Below are positions 1-5,085 of a stretch of 5,239 nucleotides of DNA, piece after piece; position 1 is the stretch's first letter; each line of letters begins with the position of its first letter. The position numbers and the translations under genes are program-made. The stretch comes from UBA3071 sp965369635 (lineage in GTDB: Bacteria > Chloroflexota > Anaerolineae > UBA3071), in contig CBDURC010000212.1 in NCBI GenBank assembly GCA_965369635.1, positions 1 to 5,239 on the forward strand, written 5' to 3'. A model generated the notes under the pieces. That model had not been told where the DNA came from. It did no database searches and was given only the letters and a program-made list of their open reading frames with translations.

Positions 1-352
1 AAAGCGCACACGTGTTTCTGTGACCACGGCAAAACGCGCCGGTAGCTGGTCTCCACAGTCATTGATCAACCGCCGCATCGTCTCTATCTTGCTGGCTGTG
101 CGCTGGTCTTCAACAGGCAAAAGAACGATGCCCTTGTGCGGACGTCGTTCTCGATACACCTTCTCACCAAAGTCCTTGTCATTCGTGACCAGAATCCAAT
201 CCTCATCGAATGCCTTCTGGGAATGCCTTCTGGATAATCCAACCGTCTTCAGCCCCTCGTGCTTCTTCGTACACTGAGATCACTTCGGGCCCTTGTTTAC
301 GCAGCCAGCGCGCTACCGCTGGACCTGTACATTCGTTCACCAGGAAGCACGT
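1..352 (-). pseudogene. DUF5615 PIN-like toxin gene, frameshifted, 3' end at or beyond window edge
   Basis: The minus strand encodes a DUF5615 (Mut7-C/PIN-like) protein in two frames. The N-terminal part reads FLVNECTGPAVARWLRKQG, followed by VISVYEEARG and IIQKAF. After a +1 shift the C-terminal part reads ILVTNDKDFGEKVYRERRPH, ending in VVTETRVRF at position 1, so the stop lies just outside the window. The family is a small nuclease-like fold, usually the toxin partner of DUF433. The frames are separated by an exact 13-bp tandem duplication (208-233); deleting one copy restores IIQKAFDEDWILVTNDKDFG, a normal family sequence. The expected start overlaps the antitoxin stop as TGACG (354-350), where most such pairs would have TGATG, so the start codon is ACG. 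No in-frame ATG lies near it. I infer a recently inactivated toxin of about 117 residues. Programmed frameshifting is less likely because an exact duplication explains the shift. Confidence 0.85.
208..233. repeat. 13-bp exact tandem duplication causing a frameshift
   Basis: The 13-mer GAATGCCTTCTGG occurs at 208-220 and again immediately at 221-233. Since 13 is not a multiple of three, the extra copy shifts the DUF5615 reading frame. Conserved family sequence lies on both sides in the two frames, so the lesion sits exactly at this duplication. This is typical of replication slippage and looks recent, since both copies are identical. Confidence 0.95.
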
Positions 353-555
353 CAGACAGCCTCGGCTACCAGGGGCAGAAATACCGTCTCCTGCAAGGAC
401 TTGGTGGCGAAGAGTAAGCAAGCCTGGATATCCTCTTGAGGAAGGCCTTCGTATTCTTGCAGGACCTCTGTCACCGTCGCCCCGTGTGCCAGTAAGTTGA
501 GAACGTAATCGACTGTCAAGCGGGTTCCTCTGATGACCGGTTTGCCGACCATCAC
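352..555 (-). CDS. DUF433 family antitoxin (start uncertain)
   Basis: The protein reads VGKPVIRGTRLTVDYVLNLL, then a helical stretch LQEYEGLPQEDIQACLLFA and an acidic end FLPLVAEAV. This is the DUF433 signature, a small helix-turn-helix-like antitoxin normally paired with a DUF5615 toxin; here the toxin gene begins inside its stop codon. The GTG at 553-555 gives 67 residues but drops the conserved N-terminal strand. In-frame sequence upstream still reads SWGRIVLDPQV, which matches the family, back to a stop at 643-645 with no ATG, GTG or TTG. Codon 588-586 is AGG just before SW, where a family member would have ATG (MSW), so loss of the start codon is possible. A purine-rich GGAGGA lies at 590-585. 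The product may be shortened, untranslated, or started from a non-standard codon. Family assignment is firm; functionality is uncertain. Confidence 0.82.
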   Translation of the reverse strand: MMVGKPVIRGTRLTVDYVLNLLAHGATVTEVLQEYEGLPQEDIQACLLFATKSLQETVFLPLVAEAV

Positions 556-655
556 TTGGGGATCGAGGACGATTCGTCCCCAGCTCCTCCGCCGACCCGA
601 GATAGGTAGGTCGCATTTGCCGCAAGAAACGTGCCGCGCAGGTCATGGAAGCGAT

Positions 656-684
656 TTGGCAAGGATCCAGCAGCGTGGTATAGT
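656..684 (+). promoter_or_regulatory. Sigma70-like promoter of the PadR gene
   Basis: TTGGCA (656-661) and TATAGT (679-684) are separated by exactly 17 bp; each is close to the bacterial consensus (4/6 and 5/6). The predicted start site is near 691, giving a leader of about 43 nt before the PadR ATG at 734. A GAGGAG ribosome-binding site lies at 722-727, seven bases upstream of that ATG. Confidence 0.65.
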
Positions 685-710
685 CCATGTGGACTAATCA
701 CTTCGGACTA
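681..710. promoter_or_regulatory. Palindromic operator-like site over the PadR promoter
   Basis: A perfect inverted repeat TAGTCC-ATGT-GGACTA fills 681-696, overlapping the -10 box and the predicted transcription start. A third copy of the half-site, GGACTA, follows at 705-710. PadR-family repressors commonly bind inverted repeats in their own promoters, so this is a good candidate for autoregulation. Binding is inferred from position and symmetry only. Confidence 0.6.
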
Positions 711-733
711 CATAGCGGGGCGAGGAGGCACAG

Positions 734-1441
734 ATGGAAAGAAAACTGCTCCTACTGGGGCTGTTGCGCAGCCAGGAGATGTCTGGCTACCAACTCAATG
801 AGCTGATTGACAGCCATATGCGGGCAAGCGTGCGGCTGAAGAAACCCACAGCGTACCGCCTGCTCAGCAAGATGGCCGACGATGGCTGGATCACCTACAC
901 CGAAGAACGGGAGGGAAACCGCCCACTGCGACGGGTTTACGCCATCACTCCCGAAGGTGAAGCAGCGTTCCAACAGCTTCTGCGCGACAGCCTGGCTGAC
1001 TACAGCCCGGCTGAGTTCCGCAGCGCCATCAGTCTGGCATTTCTGGATGCGCTCCCTGCCGTAGAGAGATTGTCTCTGTTGCGCAAACGAAACTCGGTTA
1101 TCAAGAACCTGTTGCAGACAGCACTCACTCACGGCGATGACCACGGCGGTTTTCGACTGCTCACTGAGCATCAGATACGCCATCTTTCAACTGACTTGGA
1201 ATGGCTGAGCGAAGTCATCGCCCGACTCGAACCCGACTCTCAAGATCATGTCTATGCCAAAGAGTTTTTCCGCCAGGAGCTTGTGGAAGCTGACAGCCAG
1301 CCACAACCTCAGCTCGATGGAGGAGTGTATACCCATCGAGGAGTTGCCGAAGATGACATTGTGCCTCAGCCTCAGATGGAAACTCGCGACCAGTCCAGCT
1401 CTACTGAGGAACGACTCAAGTGGTGCCCGGAAACTGACTAA
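734..1441 (+). CDS. PadR family transcriptional regulator
   Basis: This is a 235-residue protein. Residues 1-80 form the PadR winged helix: the start MERKLLLLGLL, the SGYQLNELI helix, the recognition region KKPTAYRLLSKMADDGWI (37-53) and the wing ending RRVYAITPEGEAAF (66-79). Residues about 90-170 are helical and resemble the PadR C-terminal dimerisation domain (EFRSAISLAFLDAL; a late leucine-rich helix HLSTDLEWLSEVIARLE). PadR proteins repress transcription as dimers and usually sense small molecules. The last 50 or so residues (186-235) are rich in Q, P, E, D and S and look disordered, longer than in ordinary members. The ATG is supported by GAGGAG seven bases upstream. There is no transporter or other target gene beside it, so its regulon is unknown apart from likely autorepression. 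The gene is convergent with alkC. Confidence 0.92.
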   Translation: MERKLLLLGLLRSQEMSGYQLNELIDSHMRASVRLKKPTAYRLLSKMADDGWITYTEEREGNRPLRRVYAITPEGEAAFQQLLRDSLADYSPAEFRSAISLAFLDALPAVERLSLLRKRNSVIKNLLQTALTHGDDHGGFRLLTEHQIRHLSTDLEWLSEVIARLEPDSQDHVYAKEFFRQELVEADSQPQPQLDGGVYTHRGVAEDDIVPQPQMETRDQSSSTEERLKWCPETD

Positions 1442-1589
1442 ACGGCATTGACGGGATGGAGGCCCTGGTAGAAGCGCACGGCCAGGGATGTTCCCCCAGG
1501 CCATGCTGTTTCTGGCACCAGCTTGACTTGCCATGGTACATGAGTTCTCCCCCAACCAAATGATCGTCAGCGGCATGACTGACCGGGGC

Positions 1590-2690
1590 TCAGCGGCCGG
1601 AAGTGTCCTCCTTCAACTCAAAAGATGCCCTCGCCTTCTCCACACTGTTGACAATGATCGCCAGTTGATGCTCCCCCGGATAGTGCTTGCGGGTTGATCG
1701 GTTCTCGAAAGAGTGCCTTCTGGAGATCACATGGCTTCCCGGATCGAAGCTGTCTTCCTTGATGTGAAACACCTTCCGGGACAGTTTCCCCCTTGCTTTC
1801 ACGTAGTAGACCCCAAGTTCCAGGCGAACTCTGCAAGCATCTTTGGTGTGTATCCTCAACTCAAATGCATAGTGCAGATCTTCCCCGATACAGAGCGTCT
1901 CTTTGTCAAGCGTCAGGTTCTCCACGCTGATGTGAGTGGGGTCACCGAAGCCGAAGAGCGACAGCGCACGTTGATTCCCTGCTTTCAGCATGGTGCGGCA
2001 GGCGCGTTTCACGACCCAATCCGTGCTCTTGGTGTGACCATACCAGCGCTCACAGATATCCAGCACCAAGTCCGGATGGTCCCTGGAGATGCTATTCAGG
2101 TTGTTGGCGACGCTTTTGCGGACGTATTCTGATTCATCACCCTTCAGTTCTTCAAGAATCGGCAGTATGGGCCCGGGATCCTTCTTGAACGCAGTCAGGG
2201 CCATAGCCCACGGAAGCCTGGGGCGGCAGCCTTCACTGGCAAGACGGCGGACATGATGATTCTCGTCCTTTGCCCAAACACGCATATGGGCCAGGGTTCG
2301 TTCCGGATCTCGGGCCAGAAACGAGCGTATGGCGAATTCCGAACTGGCAAACTTCGTGAAGAACGCCAGAGCAGGAAGGGACAGATCCCAGTGGTCCAAC
2401 CCATAGCGCCCGACATACTCCGGAAAGACCATGGCATCAAAGCCGTGAAAAGATGGCACGACCTTCGTCAGGATATCCAGAGTCTCTGGATAATCCTCCG
2501 GCAGCGTCTCATGCAAGCAGTACGCAACGTGGCGCATTCTTTCCTTCAGCTCCTTGGTCTCCCAGGTGCTATCATACACCAAGCGAGCGAACTTCCCCTT
2601 GTCGAAACCTGGGTAGACTCGCTGGATAGCATCCCCCAGTTGGTCAATGAACGAGCTTGAGAAGAAGAGGTCTTTGAGTTTCTCTGCCAT
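1590..2690 (-). CDS. alkC: AlkC-type 3-methyladenine DNA glycosylase (HEAT-like, with C-terminal Ig-like domain)
   Basis: This 366-residue protein belongs to the AlkC branch of the AlkC/AlkD HEAT-repeat DNA glycosylases, cytoplasmic base-excision repair enzymes that remove alkylated bases, chiefly 3-methyladenine, without flipping the base out. Residues 1-245 are a solenoid of paired helices with family landmarks FPEYVGRYGLDHWDLSLPAL (89-108), SSEFAIRSFL (116-125), HVRRLASEGCRPRLPWA (146-162) and ESEYVRKSVANNLNSISRDH (186-205). Residues about 254-361 are beta-rich (ISVENLTL, LHYAFELRI, LELGVYYVKA, HQLAIIVNSV) and match the Ig-like domain found at the end of some AlkC proteins, where it contacts DNA. 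The length fits this two-domain type. The ATG at 2690 has only a weak GAAGG ten bases upstream. An 8-bp inverted repeat lies 27 bp upstream. The gene is monocistronic by layout. Confidence 0.93.
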   Translation of the reverse strand: MAEKLKDLFFSSSFIDQLGDAIQRVYPGFDKGKFARLVYDSTWETKELKERMRHVAYCLHETLPEDYPETLDILTKVVPSFHGFDAMVFPEYVGRYGLDHWDLSLPALAFFTKFASSEFAIRSFLARDPERTLAHMRVWAKDENHHVRRLASEGCRPRLPWAMALTAFKKDPGPILPILEELKGDESEYVRKSVANNLNSISRDHPDLVLDICERWYGHTKSTDWVVKRACRTMLKAGNQRALSLFGFGDPTHISVENLTLDKETLCIGEDLHYAFELRIHTKDACRVRLELGVYYVKARGKLSRKVFHIKEDSFDPGSHVISRRHSFENRSTRKHYPGEHQLAIIVNSVEKARASFELKEDTSGR

Positions 2691-2717
2691 AGGTTGGTTG
2701 CCTTCATCTCTGTTCTC

Positions 2718-2745
2718 AGCCTGGTCCTACTTCAGAAACCAGGCT
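2718..2745. promoter_or_regulatory. 8-bp inverted repeat upstream of alkC, with extra half-sites
   Basis: AGCCTGGT (2718-2725) and ACCAGGCT (2738-2745) form a perfect inverted repeat with a 12-bp spacer, ending 27 bp before the alkC start. The core hexamer recurs as CCTGGT at 2763-2768 and ACCAGG at 2820-2825, giving four copies in 106 bp. It could be an operator for alkC, an RNA hairpin in its leader, or part of a repeat. I cannot identify a clear promoter here. Confidence 0.4.
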
Positions 2746-2858
2746 CTGATGCTGTCCAAGAACCTGGTCTCTCATACCGTCGGGTCTCCTGCCCCGATGG
2801 TTGGCCGGCCAGGATACCGACCAGGAACTTTGGGGGTCATGCTCGCATGGATACTCAT

Positions 2859-2950
2859 CACGAATAGCACGAATATGCGAATTACACAAATGCTTTCCAC
2901 AAACCTCAGCGCAATCTGTGGGATTTGTCCATTCGGGGCATTCGTGTTCG
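2859..2950. repeat. Nested palindromic intergenic element (CACGAAT...ATTCGTG)
   Basis: Four helices nest in order: CACGAAT (2868-2874) with ATTCGTG (2940-2946), CGAAT (2878-2882) with ATTCG (2931-2935), ACAAAT (2886-2891) with ATTTGT (2923-2928), and CCACA (2897-2901) with TGTGG (2917-2921), closing on a 15-nt loop. A second CACGAAT precedes at 2859-2865, so the left arm has a roughly 9-bp direct periodicity. From general familiarity, CACGAAT/ATTCGTG elements are scattered between genes in many environmental bacteria. Whether it is a small mobile element, a transcribed structure or a protein-binding site cannot be told here. Confidence 0.7.
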
Positions 2951-2980
2951 GAAACTGTCCGCTGGTGAGTTGCAAGAAGA

Positions 2981-3035
2981 GAATCGCTCTCTGGGCCAGA
3001 CTACTGGGAATCGCTCTTTGCCACGGAATCACTCC
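2981..3035. repeat. Short direct repeats GAATCGCTCT
   Basis: GAATCGCTCT occurs exactly at 2981-2990 and 3008-3017, with a third diverged copy GAATCACTCC at 3026-3035 (8 of 10 matches). Start-to-start distances are 27 and 18 bp. They lie next to the hairpin element and may be part of the same repeated sequence. No function is evident. Confidence 0.4.
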
Positions 3036-3145
3036 AGGGGTGGAAGCGGTTCAGGAGGGATCAATACTTCGATCGTGCGAGCCTGCCCCGGTTTGCGTTT
3101 GATGAACCCTCGTCCCAGCCAGGAAAGCAAAGTGGTTTCCGGATA
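3029..3145 (-). pseudogene. Possible C-terminal fragment of a LexA-like winged-helix DNA-binding protein
   Basis: Immediately after the GTPase stop, the minus strand reads SWLGRGFIKRKPGQARTIEV followed by LIPPEPLPPLE and a stop at 3029-3031. This resembles the end of a LexA-type winged helix (a helix, then G-F/Y-I-x-R-x-P-G-x-A-R-x-I-E-V). Only about 38 residues are present. The recognition-helix part would have to lie inside the GTPase gene, and no usable start codon precedes it. If real, it is a remnant left when the neighbouring sequence was rearranged. The match is short and from memory of the family, so it may be fortuitous. Confidence 0.4.
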
Positions 3146-3149
3146 GGCG

Positions 3150-4139
3150 CTAAATGCGCAACTCCACCACGTCACCGTCATGAAGGATATGGTCGCGTTG
3201 TACCTTCTGTCCATCAAAGACACCGCTTCCCCATACGCGGGCTGTCTTCAGCTTCTCAAAGAAATCCCGGTGAACCCCTTCTGCAAGATCCGCTACGGTG
3301 CTCCCTTTCTTCAGAGCGAACGGAGCGGTGAGATCAGGCTCTTTCCCAGGAGCCTTGGAGTAAACCCGGATAATTCCCAGCAACTCGAACACAACCTGCT
3401 TCAGACGTTTGAGGTTGCGGCCGGTGGTTGCAGACACAGGGAGCAGAGGCCAGTCACCTTCGAGCAGTTCGCAAAAGATCTCATAATCTTCGTCCGTATT
3501 CTCGTCATCGTTCTTGTTGACCAACACCAGGACCGGTATGAAGGTCAGACGACGCTGCCCGGCATAGCGCTCCTTCAGATGCAGGGGAATGATGCGGTGC
3601 TCTTGCAGCAGATCGATGGTGTCTTCAAGCTGCTGAACTGCATCCACCTGGAGATCCACCATGAGCAGCATGAGATCTGCCCTGCGGATCAGGCTCAGCA
3701 ACTCCGAATTCATATAGTCCCTGTTCAGTGGTGGGGTATCTATCAACTGAACCTGGATGTTCTCTATCGGCATCATGCCTGGGGTCGGTTTCCAGGTGGT
3801 AAAAGGAGACGCAGACACCTCGGGAGTAGCATTGGTCAGCATGTTGACCAGAGCCGATTTGCCCACATTGGTGGGACCGATGACTACAAGCTGGCCAGCA
3901 CCTTCTTTACGGATGTGGAAGGCAGACACTCGCCTGCTGACACCCTTGCGGATGTGGGAGGAGGAAACCTTGAGCTTGGACAGCCGCTTCCGCAGATCAG
4001 CCCTTAGCTTGTCCGTGCCTTTGTGCTTGGGGATGAGAGCCAGGTATTCCTCAAGGCTGGCGATCTTCTCCGCAATCGTTTGGGCCGCGCGATATTCTCT
4101 TTCCGCCTCAAGAGCTTCTGGGGGGAGGTTCGTGGGCAT
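3150..4139 (-). CDS. TGS domain-containing GTPase (Obg/DRG-like)
   Basis: This 329-residue translation-factor-class GTPase has a charged helical N-terminus (1-75), a G domain (about 80-258) and a C-terminal TGS domain (about 262-329, ending DHILHDGDVVELRI). G-motifs are GPTNVGKS (88-95, P-loop), threonines in SPFTTWKPTPG (111-121, G2), LIDTPP (132-137, G3), NKND (208-211, G4) and SAT (236-238, G5). The G3 glycine of the usual DxxG is replaced by proline, a feature I recall from this bacterial/archaeal branch, where DRG proteins have DLPG. Members are cytoplasmic and thought to bind ribosomes or RNA, but the cellular role of this branch is not established. The ATG is fixed: an in-frame TGA lies eight codons upstream, with no other start between. 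The ribosome-binding site is weak (AGG). It follows the DUF5946 gene in the same direction, separated by GC-rich hairpins, so it may have its own promoter. Confidence 0.94.
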   Translation of the reverse strand: MPTNLPPEALEAEREYRAAQTIAEKIASLEEYLALIPKHKGTDKLRADLRKRLSKLKVSSSHIRKGVSRRVSAFHIRKEGAGQLVVIGPTNVGKSALVNMLTNATPEVSASPFTTWKPTPGMMPIENIQVQLIDTPPLNRDYMNSELLSLIRRADLMLLMVDLQVDAVQQLEDTIDLLQEHRIIPLHLKERYAGQRRLTFIPVLVLVNKNDDENTDEDYEIFCELLEGDWPLLPVSATTGRNLKRLKQVVFELLGIIRVYSKAPGKEPDLTAPFALKKGSTVADLAEGVHRDFFEKLKTARVWGSGVFDGQKVQRDHILHDGDVVELRI

Positions 4140-4162
4140 GGCTACCTGATCACATTCACTTC

Positions 4163-4213
4163 AAAACGCAGCACTCGACCGCTGCCCCCTCCCCCCCGCG
4201 ACGGCGGGGAGGG
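4163..4213 (-). terminator. Two GC-rich hairpins between the DUF5946 and GTPase genes
   Basis: Reading on the minus strand, a strong stem CCCTCCCC/GGGGAGGG (arms 4206-4213 and 4187-4194) comes first. It is followed by a second stem GCAGC/GCTGC (4181-4185 and 4168-4172) and then the short T-run GTTTTG (4162-4167). The second stem plus T-run resembles a weak intrinsic terminator, 11 bp after the first arm. Only four T residues are present, so readthrough into the GTPase gene is possible. Confidence 0.4.
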
Positions 4214-4223
4214 CGGATACCAG

Positions 4224-4700
4224 TTATCTCTCTTGTAGCCACCGGCGAGCCCACCCGTGGTGGGCGCGATAGGCCTCCCACACAGAACGGGCCCAATGAT
4301 ACGCACGCTCAACGTATTCGTCTGCATTAGCTGCCCCATGCATGTCTGCAACGGTCGTCTGGCCATGGTTCTGAGGAGGCTCCAAAAACGGCATCTCGCG
4401 GTCGGACTCAATCTGGGCTTGAAACCAGTGTGGATTCGTACCTATCGAGGCTTCCAAACCATGTTCCAGGAGCATACACAGTCGGAGCAAGTGGACAGCG
4501 TTCGACCTGGGACTGCGGTCCTCCGAATGCTGCAGTGCATAGGCATCAACGGTCAGCAGGTGGACGGCGCCGTAGGCTGGATCGCCGTACTCACGTGCCA
4601 TGATCTCCTGAAACAGCTCCCTGCAGCCTTTGCTACCGCCGGGCACCTTTGCGCCGCACCGAGAGCATGGTCTTGAATCATCCATCGTTGGATCATGCAT
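4224..4700 (-). CDS. DUF5946 family protein (putative zinc-binding, function unknown)
   Basis: From the ATG at 4698-4700 this is a 158-residue protein. A GTG at 4713-4715 would add five residues, but GGTGGT sits eight bases before the ATG and serves as a ribosome-binding site. The N-terminus carries CSRCGAKVPGGSKGC, a C-x2-C pair plus a third cysteine 11 residues later. Then come LFQEIMAREYGDPAYGAVH and HLLTVDAYALQH, which mark the DUF5946 family, and a C-terminal tryptophan-rich helix WARSVWEAYRAHHGWARRWL. The histidines and cysteines suggest metal binding. There is no signal peptide or membrane segment. The family has no established function to my knowledge. The gene starts 27 bp after the stop of the DUF3037 fragment, an operon-like spacing, and precedes the GTPase gene. 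Confidence 0.8.
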   Translation of the reverse strand: MHDPTMDDSRPCSRCGAKVPGGSKGCRELFQEIMAREYGDPAYGAVHLLTVDAYALQHSEDRSPRSNAVHLLRLCMLLEHGLEASIGTNPHWFQAQIESDREMPFLEPPQNHGQTTVADMHGAANADEYVERAYHWARSVWEAYRAHHGWARRWLQER

Positions 4701-4727
4701 TCTGGCTACCACCACTGGACAAAGAGA

Positions 4728-4900
4728 TCAGCGGATCAGCTTCTCAAACAGACTATCGAGCGCAGCCTGTAGATTAGCACATAAGCCAGAGTGGACAGGC
4801 GAGATCTGAATGGTGGTGCTACGCGGTGAAACGAGCCAGTGGAACCGTTCGCTCTGGCTCAACTGGCCGATGGCACCCGCAGCCCCAGCGGCCGTCCGAT
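4728..4900 (-). pseudogene. C-terminal fragment of a DUF3037 gene
   Basis: The minus strand reads AIGQLSQSERFHWLVSPRST, continuing TIQISPVHSGLCANLQAALD and SLFEKLIR to a stop at 4728-4730. This closely resembles the conserved end of DUF3037 proteins (GxIGQL, RFHWLVxPRST, Q-SPVH-GLC). A full gene should begin about 300 bp further upstream with a motif like YDYxVIRVVPxVExxEFxNVGV, which I do not find. Upstream of about 4900 this frame loses resemblance. A neighbouring frame reads VRALLADLAAGE (about 4903-4938), which could be the preceding family segment after a frameshift. No start codon suits the remnant. It abuts the DUF5946 gene like an upstream operon member. In other genomes DUF3037 genes often neighbour HipA-like kinase genes; none is seen here. 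Confidence 0.75.
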
Positions 4901-5085
4901 CTCGCCAGCCGCCAAATCGGCGAGCAGTGCCCTGACTCTGTATGACAGGAGCAACAATAACCTGCTGTCTATTATAAGGTAAAAACCGGCGCGGGGCAAT
5001 TCAGAACGGATGTACGTGAAGGATAATCCAACGAACTGCGCACTGAGGTTCGGGATGCCTATGTGCAAGGCTTAGAGGGATCGCC
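4901..5085. other. Non-coding stretch between the DUF3037 remnant and the tandem repeat
   Basis: I see no recognisable gene here. A minus-strand frame spanning 4859-5068 has no family resemblance beyond the possible VRALLADLAA remnant. The stretch includes a hairpin CTCGCC/GGCGAG (4901-4906, 4919-4924) and the promoter-like site at 4971-4999. Confidence 0.5.
4971..4999 (-). promoter_or_regulatory. Minus-strand sigma70-like promoter with perfect -10
   Basis: On the minus strand, TTGCCC (4999-4994) is followed after exactly 17 bp by TATAAT (4976-4971), a perfect -10 box in an AT-rich island within GC-rich DNA. Transcription would start near 4964 and run through the DUF3037 remnant into the DUF5946 gene, giving a leader of about 265 nt. 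No closer promoter for DUF5946 stands out. The -35 matches 4 of 6. Confidence 0.45.

Larger units (their letters stand above)
2691..3149. other. Intergenic region between the GTPase gene and alkC
   Basis: These 459 bp hold no intact gene. Reading frames crossing it on both strands lack family resemblance and good start sites. It contains the alkC upstream repeats (2718-2825), a perfect 10-bp palindrome TGGCCGGCCA at 2802-2811, the nested hairpin element at 2859-2950, short direct repeats at 2981-3035 and a possible winged-helix fragment at 3029-3145. The density of repeats suggests a site that tolerates insertions. Confidence 0.7.

Noticed and set aside
203..688. A 161-codon minus-strand frame covering the toxin start and the antitoxin region
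   Set aside because: Only its end (FLVNECTGP onward) is meaningful, as the N-terminal part of DUF5615. The rest is out of frame with the clear DUF433 protein, so it is not a fusion gene.
1463..1487. Inverted repeat CCCTGG/CCAGGG in the PadR-alkC convergent gap as a terminator
   Set aside because: The stem is only 6 bp with a 13-nt loop and no T-run on either strand, so it is too weak to call.
1566..1583. Inverted repeat GTCAG/CTGAC just after alkC as a terminator
   Set aside because: It is a 5-bp stem with no clear T-tract and is likely chance.
1713..2660. Plus-strand frames inside the alkC region (1713-2132 and 2253-2660)
   Set aside because: They are antisense to a well-supported AlkC protein and have no family resemblance.
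2647..3102. A 151-codon plus-strand frame spanning the alkC start and the intergenic repeats
   Set aside because: It overlaps the alkC N-terminus, translates the palindromic repeat and shows no plausible domain or ribosome-binding site.
3180..4007. A 275-codon open frame on the plus strand
   Set aside because: It lies entirely antisense to the TGS GTPase gene, shows no recognisable domain and is a reverse-strand shadow of a strongly conserved protein.
4833..4860. Inverted repeat GAGCCAG/CTGGCTC as an operator or riboswitch stem for DUF5946
   Set aside because: It lies within the legible DUF3037 coding remnant, so the symmetry is more simply explained as coding sequence.
4859..5068. A 69-codon minus-strand frame upstream of the DUF3037 remnant
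   Set aside because: It has no credible start or family match. At most VRALLADLAAGE within it could be frameshifted DUF3037 sequence.
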